From Mesorhizobium sp. BR1-1-16 (lineage in GTDB: Bacteria > Pseudomonadota > Alphaproteobacteria > Rhizobiales > Kaistiaceae): a DNA stretch of 64,000 bases. The position numbers and the translations under genes were made by a program. The notes under the pieces were generated by a model. The model was not told the DNA's origin and ran no database searches. It saw only the letters and a program-made list of their open reading frames with translations. This document shows positions 17,515-25,575 of this stretch, piece by piece (position 1 is the first letter of the stretch; every line of letters begins with the position of its first letter). The stretch is taken from positions 62,001-126,000 of the forward strand of contig NZ_JAIUIE010000009.1 of assembly GCF_020165495.1 (NCBI RefSeq), written 5' to 3'.

Positions 17515-18050
17515 GCGGGCGCAAGGCCGCCTTTCTCGACCGCGACGGCGTGATCAATGTCGATCATGGCTATGTCGTCGATCCCGCTGCGCTCGACTTC
17601 ATCGAGGGCGCGGAGGCTGCCATCCGGCGGCTGAACGAGGGCGGCTATGTCGTCGTCGTCGTCACCAACCAGTCCGGCGTCGCGCGCGGCTATTTCACCG
17701 AGGTGGATGTCGGCCGTTTCCATGATCATCTGCGCGAGCGGCTTGCTGCAGCCGGCGCGCGCATCGACGCGATCTATACGGCGCCGCATCACCCGGATGC
17801 GACCGTCCCCGCCTATCGCGCCGATCATCCCGATCGCAAGCCGCGTCCGGGCATGATTCTCCGCGCCTTTGCCGATCTCGACATCGCGCGCGACGGGTCC
17901 TTTCTTGTCGGCGACAAGAAAAGCGACATCGCAGCGGCCGAGGCGGCCGGCATTCCCGGCCATCTCTTCACAGGCGGCGACCTTGACGTCTTCATGGCCG
18001 GCGTGCTCGCTGCGGCAGCACTGGATCCGGCACCAGAGGGGGATCGATGA
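17511..18050 (+). CDS. gmhB: D-glycero-beta-D-manno-heptose 1,7-bisphosphate 7-phosphatase
   Basis: A 179-residue HAD-superfamily phosphatase of the ADP-heptose pathway, removing the 7-phosphate between the two HldE reactions. The nucleophile motif is AFLDRDGVINVDHGYV at the N-terminus, VVVTNQSGVARGYF gives motif II, PHHPDATVPAYRADHPDRKP holds part of the zinc-loop region, and FLVGDKKSDIAAAEAAG provides the acidic metal-binding motif. Only some of the zinc-loop cysteines of the E. coli enzyme are evident, as in many alphaproteobacterial copies. It overlaps hldD and hldE by ATGA on both sides. Confidence 0.9.
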   Translation: MSGRKAAFLDRDGVINVDHGYVVDPAALDFIEGAEAAIRRLNEGGYVVVVVTNQSGVARGYFTEVDVGRFHDHLRERLAAAGARIDAIYTAPHHPDATVPAYRADHPDRKPRPGMILRAFADLDIARDGSFLVGDKKSDIAAAEAAGIPGHLFTGGDLDVFMAGVLAAAALDPAPEGDR

Positions 18051-19486
18051 GCGAGAAGAGAAAGCCGGCCCGCATAGCCGTGATCGGCGACGTGATGGTC
18101 GATCGCTACATCACGGGTTCCGTCAATCGCATCTCGCCCGAGGCGCCGGTGCCAGTATTGCTGCATGGCGCGGAGCGCGTCGTTGCGGGTGGCGCAGCCA
18201 ATGTCGCGGCGAATGCTGCCGCGCTCGGCGCGAGCGTCGCGCTGGTCGGATTGGTCGGGCATGACGCGGCGGCGGAATCGCTGCGCGGCGTGCTCGCCGA
18301 TCATGCGGCGATCGATCTTTCCGGCCTCGTCATTGATGCCGATCGTCCCACCGTCACCAAGACGCGCGTGATGAGCGGCCGCCAGCAGATCGTCCGCATC
18401 GACGCGGAAGTCAGCGCGCCGCCTGGTGATCATGTCACCGATGCGTTGATTGCGCGCGGCAAGGTGGCGATCCGCGGCGCCGCGGTCGTGGTCCTCTCCG
18501 ACTATGCCAAGGGCGCGCTGTCCGACGCTGTGATTGCAGCCCTGGTCGCCGAGGCCAACGCGCATGGCGTGCCCGTGATCGTCGATCCCAAGCGTCGCAC
18601 CTTCGAAATCTATCGCGGTGCCGCGCTGGTGACTCCAAACCGCAAGGAACTCTTCGAGGCGACCGGCCTTGCCGACGACACTGATCTCGAGGCCGCCATC
18701 GCTGCCGAAGCGGCGGCGAACCAGTTCGGCGGCGATGTTCTCGTCACGCGGGCCGAGAAGGGCATGACGCTCTGGCGCCGCGACGGTGCGGTGAAACACG
18801 TGCCTGCCCATGCCCGCGAGGTGTTCGACGTTTCGGGCGCCGGCGATACAGTGCTTGCAGCCCTCGCCGTGTCGCTCGCCGAGGGCAGCACGATCGATAC
18901 GGCGATGGAGATCGCCAATGCCGCCGCCGCGATCGCGGTCTCGAAGCTTGGCACCGCAGTGGTCACCCGCACCGAGCTCGATGCGGCACTGCATCGCGCG
19001 GCTGCCGACGCCGTGCATGCCGGTGCCCTCGTGGGCCGCGACGCTGCCGCCGACATCGCCGCCGGCTGGCGCGCGCGCGGCGAGACCGTAGTCTTCACCA
19101 ATGGGGTGTTCGATCTCGTCCATCCCGGCCATATCGGCCTGATCGAGGCCGCAGCGCGCGAGGGCGACCGACTGATCGTCGGCCTCAATTCAGATGCGTC
19201 GGTGAAACGTCTCAAGGGCGACAGCCGTCCGCTGCAGGACGAGGAAGCGCGCGCCCGCGTCATCGGTGCGCTCCGCGACGTCGACCTTGTGGTGCTGTTT
19301 CCCGAGGATACGCCGCTGCAGCTCATCGAAGCCGTTCGGCCGGATGTCCTGGTCAAAGGCGCCGACTACAAGCCCTCAGAGGTCGTCGGCGCCGATTTCG
19401 TGATCGCGGCAGGCGGACGCCTCGTGCTCGCCGATATTCTCGCTGGCCGCTCGACCAGCGCGCTCGTCGCCGCGGCGCGGACATGA
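18047..19486 (+). CDS. hldE: Bifunctional heptose 7-phosphate kinase / heptose 1-phosphate adenylyltransferase
   Basis: A 479-residue two-domain enzyme. The N-terminal PfkB-type kinase (about residues 1-320) has VVAGGAANVAANAAALG and the catalytic DVSGAGDTVLAALAV motif near residue 260. The C-terminal cytidylyltransferase-like domain (about 345-479) begins with VFTNGVFDLVHPGHIGLIE, containing the HxGH signature. It catalyses the first and third steps from heptose 7-phosphate to ADP-heptose. It sits in the uninterrupted chain hldD-gmhB-hldE-AGE with four-base overlaps, so stoichiometric expression is likely. Confidence 0.93.
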   Translation: MSEKRKPARIAVIGDVMVDRYITGSVNRISPEAPVPVLLHGAERVVAGGAANVAANAAALGASVALVGLVGHDAAAESLRGVLADHAAIDLSGLVIDADRPTVTKTRVMSGRQQIVRIDAEVSAPPGDHVTDALIARGKVAIRGAAVVVLSDYAKGALSDAVIAALVAEANAHGVPVIVDPKRRTFEIYRGAALVTPNRKELFEATGLADDTDLEAAIAAEAAANQFGGDVLVTRAEKGMTLWRRDGAVKHVPAHAREVFDVSGAGDTVLAALAVSLAEGSTIDTAMEIANAAAAIAVSKLGTAVVTRTELDAALHRAAADAVHAGALVGRDAAADIAAGWRARGETVVFTNGVFDLVHPGHIGLIEAAAREGDRLIVGLNSDASVKRLKGDSRPLQDEEARARVIGALRDVDLVVLFPEDTPLQLIEAVRPDVLVKGADYKPSEVVGADFVIAAGGRLVLADILAGRSTSALVAAART

Positions 19487-20622
19487 ACACGCTGGCCGCC
19501 GCCCGGCGCTGGGCAATCGAACGCGCCCTGCCGCTCTGGTCGACGACCGGCTTCGATGCCCGGATCGGGCTTTTCCACGAGCGGCTCGACCTCGACCGCC
19601 GGCCCCTCGCCGCCTGCCCGCGCCGCGTCATGGTGCAGGCACGGCAGATCGCGAGCTTCTCCCGCGCCAGCCTCGTCGGCTGGCATCGGCCGGGCGCCGA
19701 GGCCGACGCGCTGGAAACGGTCATCCGCCTCTATCACAAGCGCGACGGAGCGCCCGGCTGGATCTTCTCGCTCCATCCCGACGGCAGCCCGGCCTCGACC
19801 GTGCGCGATCTCTATGCGCACGCCTTCATCCTCTATGCGATCGCCTGGGGCTATCGCACGTTCGGGTCGCCGAAGCTCATCGCGCTGGCGGACGAGACGC
19901 TTGCCGACATGGACCACATCTTCGCCGCCCCGCATGGCGGCTTTCGCGATGCCGTGCCGGCCGCCGACGACATTCGCCGGCAGAACCCGCATATGCACCT
20001 GCTGGAAGCGCTGCTCGCGCTTCATCAGGCGACGGGTGCCGAGCGCTACATGGCCCGCGCGGAGCATCTGATCGCCCTCGCCACCGATCGCTTCATCGCG
20101 GCGGATGGCGGCGCTTTGATCGAGGATTTCGGCCATGACTGGCAGCCGCTCGAGGCGGCCGGCGAAAACCGCGTCGAGCCGGGCCATCTCTTCGAATGGG
20201 CATGGCTGCTCGGCGAATATGCCCGGCTCGGCGGTACCATCGACAACGGCGTGCGCGAACGGCTGATCGCCTTTGCAACCCGGACCGGGCTCGACCCGGC
20301 CACGGGCCGGATTGTCGATGCCGTCAACGAGCGCGGCACGGTTCTGGCGGCGTCGACCCGCTCCTGGCCGCATGCCGAAGCGGTCAAGGCCTTCGCGGCC
20401 GCCGCACTCGGTGGCGCGGCCGATGCCGAGCGCGCGGCGGATCTGGTGCTCGGTATGCTCATGCAGACCTTTGCACCCGATTGCCTCGAAGGCGGCTGGA
20501 TCGATCGCTTCGACGCCTCCGGCACTCCGTTGGTCGATCACATGCCGGCCAGCACGCTCTATCATATCTCCGGCGCAATCCTGGAGGCCGATAGAGCTTT
20601 TGGATCAAGGTCTTCCGTCTGA
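19483..20622 (+). CDS. AGE-family (N-acylglucosamine 2-epimerase / aldose-ketose isomerase) protein
   Basis: A 379-residue alpha/alpha-barrel protein of the AGE superfamily. Conserved elements are RRVMVQARQIASFS near residue 47, a QNPHMHLLEALLAL histidine motif near 168, EPGHLFEWAWLL near 230, RSWPHAEAVKA near 288 and a C-terminal LYHISGAI. These are the histidine/glutamate positions used for sugar epimerisation or aldose-ketose isomerisation. Its start overlaps the hldE stop by ATGA, which places it firmly in the heptose operon, yet no gmhA (sedoheptulose 7-phosphate isomerase) is seen here. Substrate unknown; a role in supplying a core sugar phosphate is an inference from context. Confidence 0.8.
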   Translation: MNTLAAARRWAIERALPLWSTTGFDARIGLFHERLDLDRRPLAACPRRVMVQARQIASFSRASLVGWHRPGAEADALETVIRLYHKRDGAPGWIFSLHPDGSPASTVRDLYAHAFILYAIAWGYRTFGSPKLIALADETLADMDHIFAAPHGGFRDAVPAADDIRRQNPHMHLLEALLALHQATGAERYMARAEHLIALATDRFIAADGGALIEDFGHDWQPLEAAGENRVEPGHLFEWAWLLGEYARLGGTIDNGVRERLIAFATRTGLDPATGRIVDAVNERGTVLAASTRSWPHAEAVKAFAAAALGGAADAERAADLVLGMLMQTFAPDCLEGGWIDRFDASGTPLVDHMPASTLYHISGAILEADRAFGSRSSV

Positions 20623-21639
20623 AAGCGGACTCAATGCCTGAAGCGCGCGCCAGACCTCGTCCGGCGCATGATCGGCGAGGCAAGGCGGGCCCTCACCGAA
20701 ATCCGGCCGGACCGCGCAGCCCGACTTCTCGCAGGGCGCGCAGGGCAGCCGACCGATGAATTCCCGCGCCCTCGCACCGATGAGGCCGGTCAGGCCGGGA
20801 TTGGTCGGGCCGTACAGCCCGATGGTCGGCAGGTCGAAGGCGGCAGCGAGGTGTCCGAGGCCGGTATCGACCGTCACCACGCCTTCCGCCCCGGCAATGA
20901 CCGGGATCACCGCCTCGAGTCGCCCCGGTGGCAGGCGGCGCACGGCGGGAATGCCTTCGGCGATCGCCTCGACACGGGCCCGCTCCTGTTCGCCATGGGC
21001 AAAGACCAGCGCATCGAGGCCAGCCTCACCGGCCGCTCTGGCGAGCGCACGCCAGCCTTCGACGGTCCAGGTCTTGGTCGGCCAGGTCGTCCCGTGGATC
21101 AGGACGATATAGGGCCGTGTCGTGGACCGGGCCGCGATCGCACCCCGATCGAGACCCGAATCGGCGGGCGTCTCCGGCATCGGATAGCCAAGCATGGCCG
21201 CGAACAGGCGGCGGATGCGCGTAGCCATGTGTTCGACCTCGGGCAGCGCATGACCGATGTCATAAGTGAGCGCGGCCATGCCCTCGCGGGCGGTATCGCG
21301 GCTGAAGCCATGGCGGCGGCCGCCGCGCGCCAGCCGGCCGACGATCGCGCTCTTCACCAGCCCTTGGGCATCGACGATGAGATCGTAGCGAACCGCCCGC
21401 AGCTCATGCATGGCAAGACGAAGATCGCCGAGCGCGGCGCGCGGCGTCTTCTTCATGCGCCGGATCGGCAGCGGGATCACCCGGCGAATCGCGGGATGCA
21501 GCCGCGCAAGCGGGGCGAAGGCCTCGTCCACGACCCAGTCGATCTCGATGCCCGGCAGCGCTGACGCCGCATCGGTCAGCGCCGGAAAGGTGTGGACGAC
21601 ATCGCCGAGCGAGGAGAGCTTCACAAGGAGCACGCGCAT
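20605..21639 (-). CDS. waaC: Lipopolysaccharide heptosyltransferase I
   Basis: A 344-residue GT9 enzyme that attaches the first heptose to Kdo on lipid A. MRVLLVKLSSLGDVVHTFPAL at the N-terminus is diagnostic of WaaC, with VLIHGTTWPTKTWTVEGW near residue 180 and TVDTGLGHLAAAFDLPTIGLYGPT near residue 260 for donor binding. The ATG at 21639 is used instead of an upstream in-frame start because it produces the conserved N-terminus. It is encoded opposite to the rest of the heptose locus, and its 3' end overlaps that of the AGE gene by 18 bp. Confidence 0.9.
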   Translation of the reverse strand: MRVLLVKLSSLGDVVHTFPALTDAASALPGIEIDWVVDEAFAPLARLHPAIRRVIPLPIRRMKKTPRAALGDLRLAMHELRAVRYDLIVDAQGLVKSAIVGRLARGGRRHGFSRDTAREGMAALTYDIGHALPEVEHMATRIRRLFAAMLGYPMPETPADSGLDRGAIAARSTTRPYIVLIHGTTWPTKTWTVEGWRALARAAGEAGLDALVFAHGEQERARVEAIAEGIPAVRRLPPGRLEAVIPVIAGAEGVVTVDTGLGHLAAAFDLPTIGLYGPTNPGLTGLIGARAREFIGRLPCAPCEKSGCAVRPDFGEGPPCLADHAPDEVWRALQALSPLSDGRP

Positions 21640-21693
21640 GCGAGAGCCTATCGCCGATGCATCGGATGTTGGCAAGCCTCCGCCGGGCCGGCC

Positions 21694-22782
21694 TCAGTCG
21701 TCGATCGGGATCGGCGACGAGAGAGCCCTGCGATGCGAGACTGCCGCGATAAGGACCACGGCCGCGCCGAACTGGTGTGTCAGCGCCACGTCGATCGGCA
21801 CGACCAGCAGCAGCGTCGCGATGCCGAGCCCAGCCTGCGCCAGCACCAGCACGGCGAGATGCCGGGCACGGCGGGCGGCACGGCTTCCCCGTGCCAGTCG
21901 GAAGGTCTGGAACGCGTGCACAAGCGCACCGACGAGCAGCAGATAGGCCACCATTCGGTGATCGAACTGCACCGTCATGACGTCCTCGAACACGCTCCGC
22001 CACATCGGATCATACTGGTAGACGCGGCTTGGAATGATGGCGCCGTCGATCAGCGGCCAGGTGTTGTAGGTGAAGCCGGCATCAAGACCCGCAACGAGAC
22101 CGCCGAGGAAGATCTGCACGAAGACCAGCACGACCAGAAACGTCGCCATGCCTTTCAGCGGGGCCGTCGCGGCGGGTGCGTCGCCATCGGACGGCGCCAG
22201 CCCGCGCCGTATCCAGACCGCAGCGGCGAGGATCAGGCAGGCGATAACAAGATGCGTCGCAAGGCGGTACTGGCTGACATCGACGCGGTTGACGAGGCCG
22301 CTGGCCACCATCCACCAGCCGACGCCGCCTTGCAGTCCGCCCAGCACGAAAAGGCCAACCAGCGGCGGCACGAGCTTGCGCTCGATCCGGCCCGTGAACC
22401 AGAAAAACAGCAGCGGCAGGAAGAACACGACGCCGATGAGCCGCCCGAGCAGGCGATGACCCCATTCCCACCAGAAGATCGCCTTGAACGCGTCGAGGCT
22501 CATGCCCTTGTTGAGCTGCTGGTATTGCGGGATCTGCTGGTATTTCGTGAACTCCTCCTGCCATTCGGAGAGGTTCAGCGGCGGAATGACGCCATGAATC
22601 GGCTTCCATTCCGTAATCGACAGGCCGGAATTCGTCAGACGCGTGGCGCCGCCGACCACGATCATCGCGATGATCATCACGATCACTGCGCCGAGCCATG
22701 CGCGAATAAGCGCCCTGTCGCGCCGCCGGTCGCGCAGCTTCGCAGGAGCGATCGTTCCAGCAACTTCAACGCTGTCCGTCAT
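21694..22782 (-). CDS. ctaA: Heme A synthase (COX15/CtaA)
   Basis: A 362-residue eight-span membrane protein that oxidises the C8 methyl group of heme O to give heme A for aa3-type cytochrome oxidase. Characteristic elements are VGGATRLTNSGLSITEWKPIHGVIPPL near the N-terminus, FWWEWGHRLLGRLIG, the mid-protein LPTHL-like heme-ligand region in RLATHLVIACLIL, and VQFDHRMVAYLLL near the C-terminus, carrying conserved histidines. The ATG at 22782 is chosen over an upstream in-frame start. It is not next to other cytochrome oxidase genes in this window. Confidence 0.92.
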   Translation of the reverse strand: MTDSVEVAGTIAPAKLRDRRRDRALIRAWLGAVIVMIIAMIVVGGATRLTNSGLSITEWKPIHGVIPPLNLSEWQEEFTKYQQIPQYQQLNKGMSLDAFKAIFWWEWGHRLLGRLIGVVFFLPLLFFWFTGRIERKLVPPLVGLFVLGGLQGGVGWWMVASGLVNRVDVSQYRLATHLVIACLILAAAVWIRRGLAPSDGDAPAATAPLKGMATFLVVLVFVQIFLGGLVAGLDAGFTYNTWPLIDGAIIPSRVYQYDPMWRSVFEDVMTVQFDHRMVAYLLLVGALVHAFQTFRLARGSRAARRARHLAVLVLAQAGLGIATLLLVVPIDVALTHQFGAAVVLIAAVSHRRALSSPIPIDD

Positions 22783-22976
22783 CTCGAACCCTCGCCTTTC
22801 CCCCGGCAGCAGCGGCTTAGCGCCGGATGCGTGTCGCGACAATCGGCTTCTCGTCGCAGGCCCGCGAATAGCCAAGGGCAATCACCACGGACAAGGCTTG
22901 TTGCGAAGGCCCCTGTCAGGCTAGACGATGCCGGTACGGAGCATCGCAGCAACCGAACCTCGACCATGGAGCCGAA

Positions 22977-23183
22977 ATGCCCGAACGCTTGCGCAAGTTC
23001 ATTGGCATGGTGGTGCTGGTCGTCTTCGTCGTGGTCTACGCCCTCGTCGTGGTGACGATCCCGATCCAGAATATTCCCGGCGCGCTGATGTGGCTTGCTT
23101 ATGCCGTCGCCGGCCTGATCTGGGTGCTGCCCGCCGGGCTGATCATTGCGTGGATGCAGAAGCCAAGGGCGCCGCGGACGTGA
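22977..23183 (+). CDS. DUF2842 family small membrane protein
   Basis: A 68-residue protein with two hydrophobic helices (MVVLVVFVVVYALVVV and LMWLAYAVAGLIWVLPAGLII) and a short basic C-terminus, matching the DUF2842 family common in alphaproteobacteria. GGAG lies six bases before the ATG. Its last 41 bases overlap tail-to-tail with the polysaccharide deacetylase gene. Function unknown. Confidence 0.8.
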   Translation: MPERLRKFIGMVVLVVFVVVYALVVVTIPIQNIPGALMWLAYAVAGLIWVLPAGLIIAWMQKPRAPRT

Positions 23184-24234
23184 TGCCGCGCAGGCGTTTC
23201 ATGCCCCGTTCGAGGGCGAATGGGACGCCGGACAGCAACAGGTCGATATAGCGGAGCGCCTGGAAGCCGCCATTGACGGAAATGCGCGGCAGCGCCAGCG
23301 GCGATTCGGCGTTACCCCCTTGCAGCACGCCGCGCCGCGTCGTCACCGCTGTCGCGAAGCCAAGCTCCTCGGCGAGCGCGAATTCGCGTGGTCCGGCGGC
23401 ATCGACCGAGCCGTAGGGATAGGCGAAATGGCGCGCGGCGACGCCCGCCGCCTCGAAAAGCCGAGCCCGGCTTTCCTCCATCTCTCGGCGGGCACGGCCC
23501 TGGTCGAGGCGCGACAGCGCGTAGTGGCCGACCGTATGGGCTCCGATCGTCACGAGCGGATCACTGGCGAGCGCGCGCACTTCATCCCAGTCTAGCATAA
23601 GGCTGTCACCGAGCGCCTTGGCGTCGATGCCGTGGGCCGCCGCCATCCGCGCGACGGCGCGCCGCTGCTCGTCTTCGTCGCATGTCGTGAGCAGCCGAAT
23701 GATCGCCTCGAGCGCCGCAGCCTTTTCCCGCACCGATGCGGCCGGCAGATCGAATTCGGCATCGCCAGCGCGGCCGCAGATGCGCGGATTGTGACGGACG
23801 ATTTCGCCGATGACGTCCCACCATGTGATCGCGGTTCGGTCGACAAGCCCCGTGGCGACATAGACCGTGAAGGGCGCCGCCGCCGCCTTCAGGACCGGAT
23901 AGGCCTCGGTAAGATTGTTGCGGTATCCGTCATCAAAAGTCAGGACGACAAAGCGCCGGCCGGACGCGGATCCGGCGAGCCGGCGCATCGCTTCATAGAG
24001 ATCGACGATATCGATGTCGCGCCGCCTGAGATGACGAATGACGGCACCAAGAAAGTCGGGAGTGACGTCGAGATGCGGGTTGGGTTGGAAACGGCCGGGT
24101 CTGGCGCTGCGGACATGATGAAACATCAGAATCGCGCCAAGTCCCTCGGTCAACGGGGCGGCGATCTCGTGCGTACGGCTCAAGTAGAGGGCGTTGAGGG
24201 CCGTCTTGATTCCGAGCGTCTTCAGTTCGTTCAT
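23143..24234 (-). CDS. Polysaccharide deacetylase family protein (NodB-like)
   Basis: A 363-residue carbohydrate esterase 4 family protein. The catalytic motifs are present: VLTFDDGYRNNL (metal and base aspartates) near residue 110, GAHTVGHYALSRL (HxxxH metal ligands) near residue 240, and HFAYPYGSVD. An N-terminal AILMFHHV motif is typical of deacetylases in polysaccharide loci. No convincing signal peptide is seen, so it may act in the cytoplasm or be membrane-attached. The ATG at 24234 is selected because upstream frame-open sequence belongs to the opposite-strand acyltransferase gene. It likely removes N-acetyl groups from the exported polysaccharide or its precursor. Confidence 0.85.
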   Translation of the reverse strand: MNELKTLGIKTALNALYLSRTHEIAAPLTEGLGAILMFHHVRSARPGRFQPNPHLDVTPDFLGAVIRHLRRRDIDIVDLYEAMRRLAGSASGRRFVVLTFDDGYRNNLTEAYPVLKAAAAPFTVYVATGLVDRTAITWWDVIGEIVRHNPRICGRAGDAEFDLPAASVREKAAALEAIIRLLTTCDEDEQRRAVARMAAAHGIDAKALGDSLMLDWDEVRALASDPLVTIGAHTVGHYALSRLDQGRARREMEESRARLFEAAGVAARHFAYPYGSVDAAGPREFALAEELGFATAVTTRRGVLQGGNAESPLALPRISVNGGFQALRYIDLLLSGVPFALERGMKRLRGITSAAPLASASTQ

Positions 24235-24348
24235 GATCGGTCGGCGTTTCACGCGCTGTGCATCCACATGGCAAGACTTCACGAATATGTTAACAGCCGG
24301 TTGACCAACCCGGACTGTCGCAGCGGCCGTTTTCGTGGAGCTTGGTAA

Positions 24349-25575
24349 ATGGACGGCGCGACGACGGCATTGATGACAGAAAGCTCCCGCGTCGGCGATC
24401 CGGCAACACGGCTGGACCAGCTCGCGATCAGCGTCCACGCCCAGGCACGCGACATCGAGGCGGAATGGCGCGCGCTGTTCGAAAGCGCCGGCAGCAACGT
24501 CTACCAATCCTTCGAATGGACCGACTGCTGGCTGACCACGGCCGCACCGGCGCTCGGCGTCCGGCCTGCCGTGGTCGCCTTGCGCTGGGAGGGGCAGCTG
24601 GTAATGCTCATCCCGCTCGGCATCGAGCGCATCGGTCCGCTGAGGGTCGCTCGCTATCTCGGCGGCGAACACGCGAATATCCGCATGCCGCTCGCCGCAG
24701 CTGATTGGCGCTCTCCTATCGATGACGCGGCGACGGATCGATTGCTGGCGCGCGTCGCAGCGGCGCTTGGCGGCGTGGACCTGTTCGATTTCGATGCGTT
24801 GCCCGCCGATCAGCCCGAGACAACGCACTTTCTCGCAAGCCACCGCGCAGCACGGCCCGCGCGCTGCAATGTCGGCACGCTGCCGCTCGAAGCGGACTTC
24901 GCGGCGCTTCTCGCCGCGCATCGGGGTGCCAAGAAGAGCAAGAAGCATCGCTGGCAGAAAAACGCGCTTGCGCCGGTCGGGGGATATCGTCTGCGCCGAG
25001 CCCAAACCGGGGCCGAGGCAGCGGCGATGTTCGATACGTTCCTGGGCGAAAAGGCCGCCTGGTTTCGCCGGATGGGCATCGCTGACAGCTTCGCGGAGCC
25101 CGGCATCGCCCCCTTCTTCCGGGCGCTGATCGCGCGGCGCTGGGCCGGCGACGAGAATACCGTCATCGATATCGACGCGATTGAATTCGATGGCGGTCTG
25201 CACGCCATTCTCGGCAGTGGCACCGCCATGGGCCGGCAGAGCGGCTATTTTCTGGCCGTTGCCGACGATGAATGGCGACGGATCAGCCCTGGAGAGCTTC
25301 TCATCCACGACGTCATCGCAGCTGCCTGCGCCCGCGGCACGCGCCTCATCGATCTTGGTCGCGGCGAGGAGCGCTACAAGGCCTCCTGGCTCGATCGGAC
25401 GGAAACCCATGTCCGCCTGCTGCGTCCGGTCACGCTGGTCGGCCGTATTGGCGCTCTGGCGCTGCGGGCGCGTGATGCGGCCGAACGGCGCGTGCGCAAT
25501 GACGAGCGCCTCTGGCGGCTGGTGATGCGGCTGCGCCGAAGCCGGGCCGAGGGCCAGGCTGCGAGCGACAGTTAG
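24349..25575 (+). CDS. GNAT-fold acyltransferase (CelD/BcsL family, cellulose-biosynthesis-like)
   Basis: A 408-residue protein of the FemAB-like acetyltransferase group (Acetyltransf_6) found in exopolysaccharide loci. The N-terminal half contains WRALFESAGSNVYQSFEWTDCWL, typical of CelD-like proteins; the C-terminal GNAT core runs from about KKSKKHRWQKNAL to LIDLGRGEERYKASWLD near residue 340. It probably adds acetyl or another acyl group to a sugar nucleotide or lipid-linked sugar. The gene is divergent from the deacetylase and meets the chain-length gene tail-to-tail with a four-base overlap (TTAG). The pairing of an acetylase with a deacetylase suggests tuning of substituents on one polymer. 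Confidence 0.8.
   Translation: MDGATTALMTESSRVGDPATRLDQLAISVHAQARDIEAEWRALFESAGSNVYQSFEWTDCWLTTAAPALGVRPAVVALRWEGQLVMLIPLGIERIGPLRVARYLGGEHANIRMPLAAADWRSPIDDAATDRLLARVAAALGGVDLFDFDALPADQPETTHFLASHRAARPARCNVGTLPLEADFAALLAAHRGAKKSKKHRWQKNALAPVGGYRLRRAQTGAEAAAMFDTFLGEKAAWFRRMGIADSFAEPGIAPFFRALIARRWAGDENTVIDIDAIEFDGGLHAILGSGTAMGRQSGYFLAVADDEWRRISPGELLIHDVIAAACARGTRLIDLGRGEERYKASWLDRTETHVRLLRPVTLVGRIGALALRARDAAERRVRNDERLWRLVMRLRRSRAEGQAASDS

Noticed and set aside
17511-18050. Histidinol-phosphatase as alternative identity for the HAD phosphatase
   Set aside because: Both belong to the same HAD subgroup, but its position between hldD and hldE with ATGA overlaps makes GmhB far more likely.
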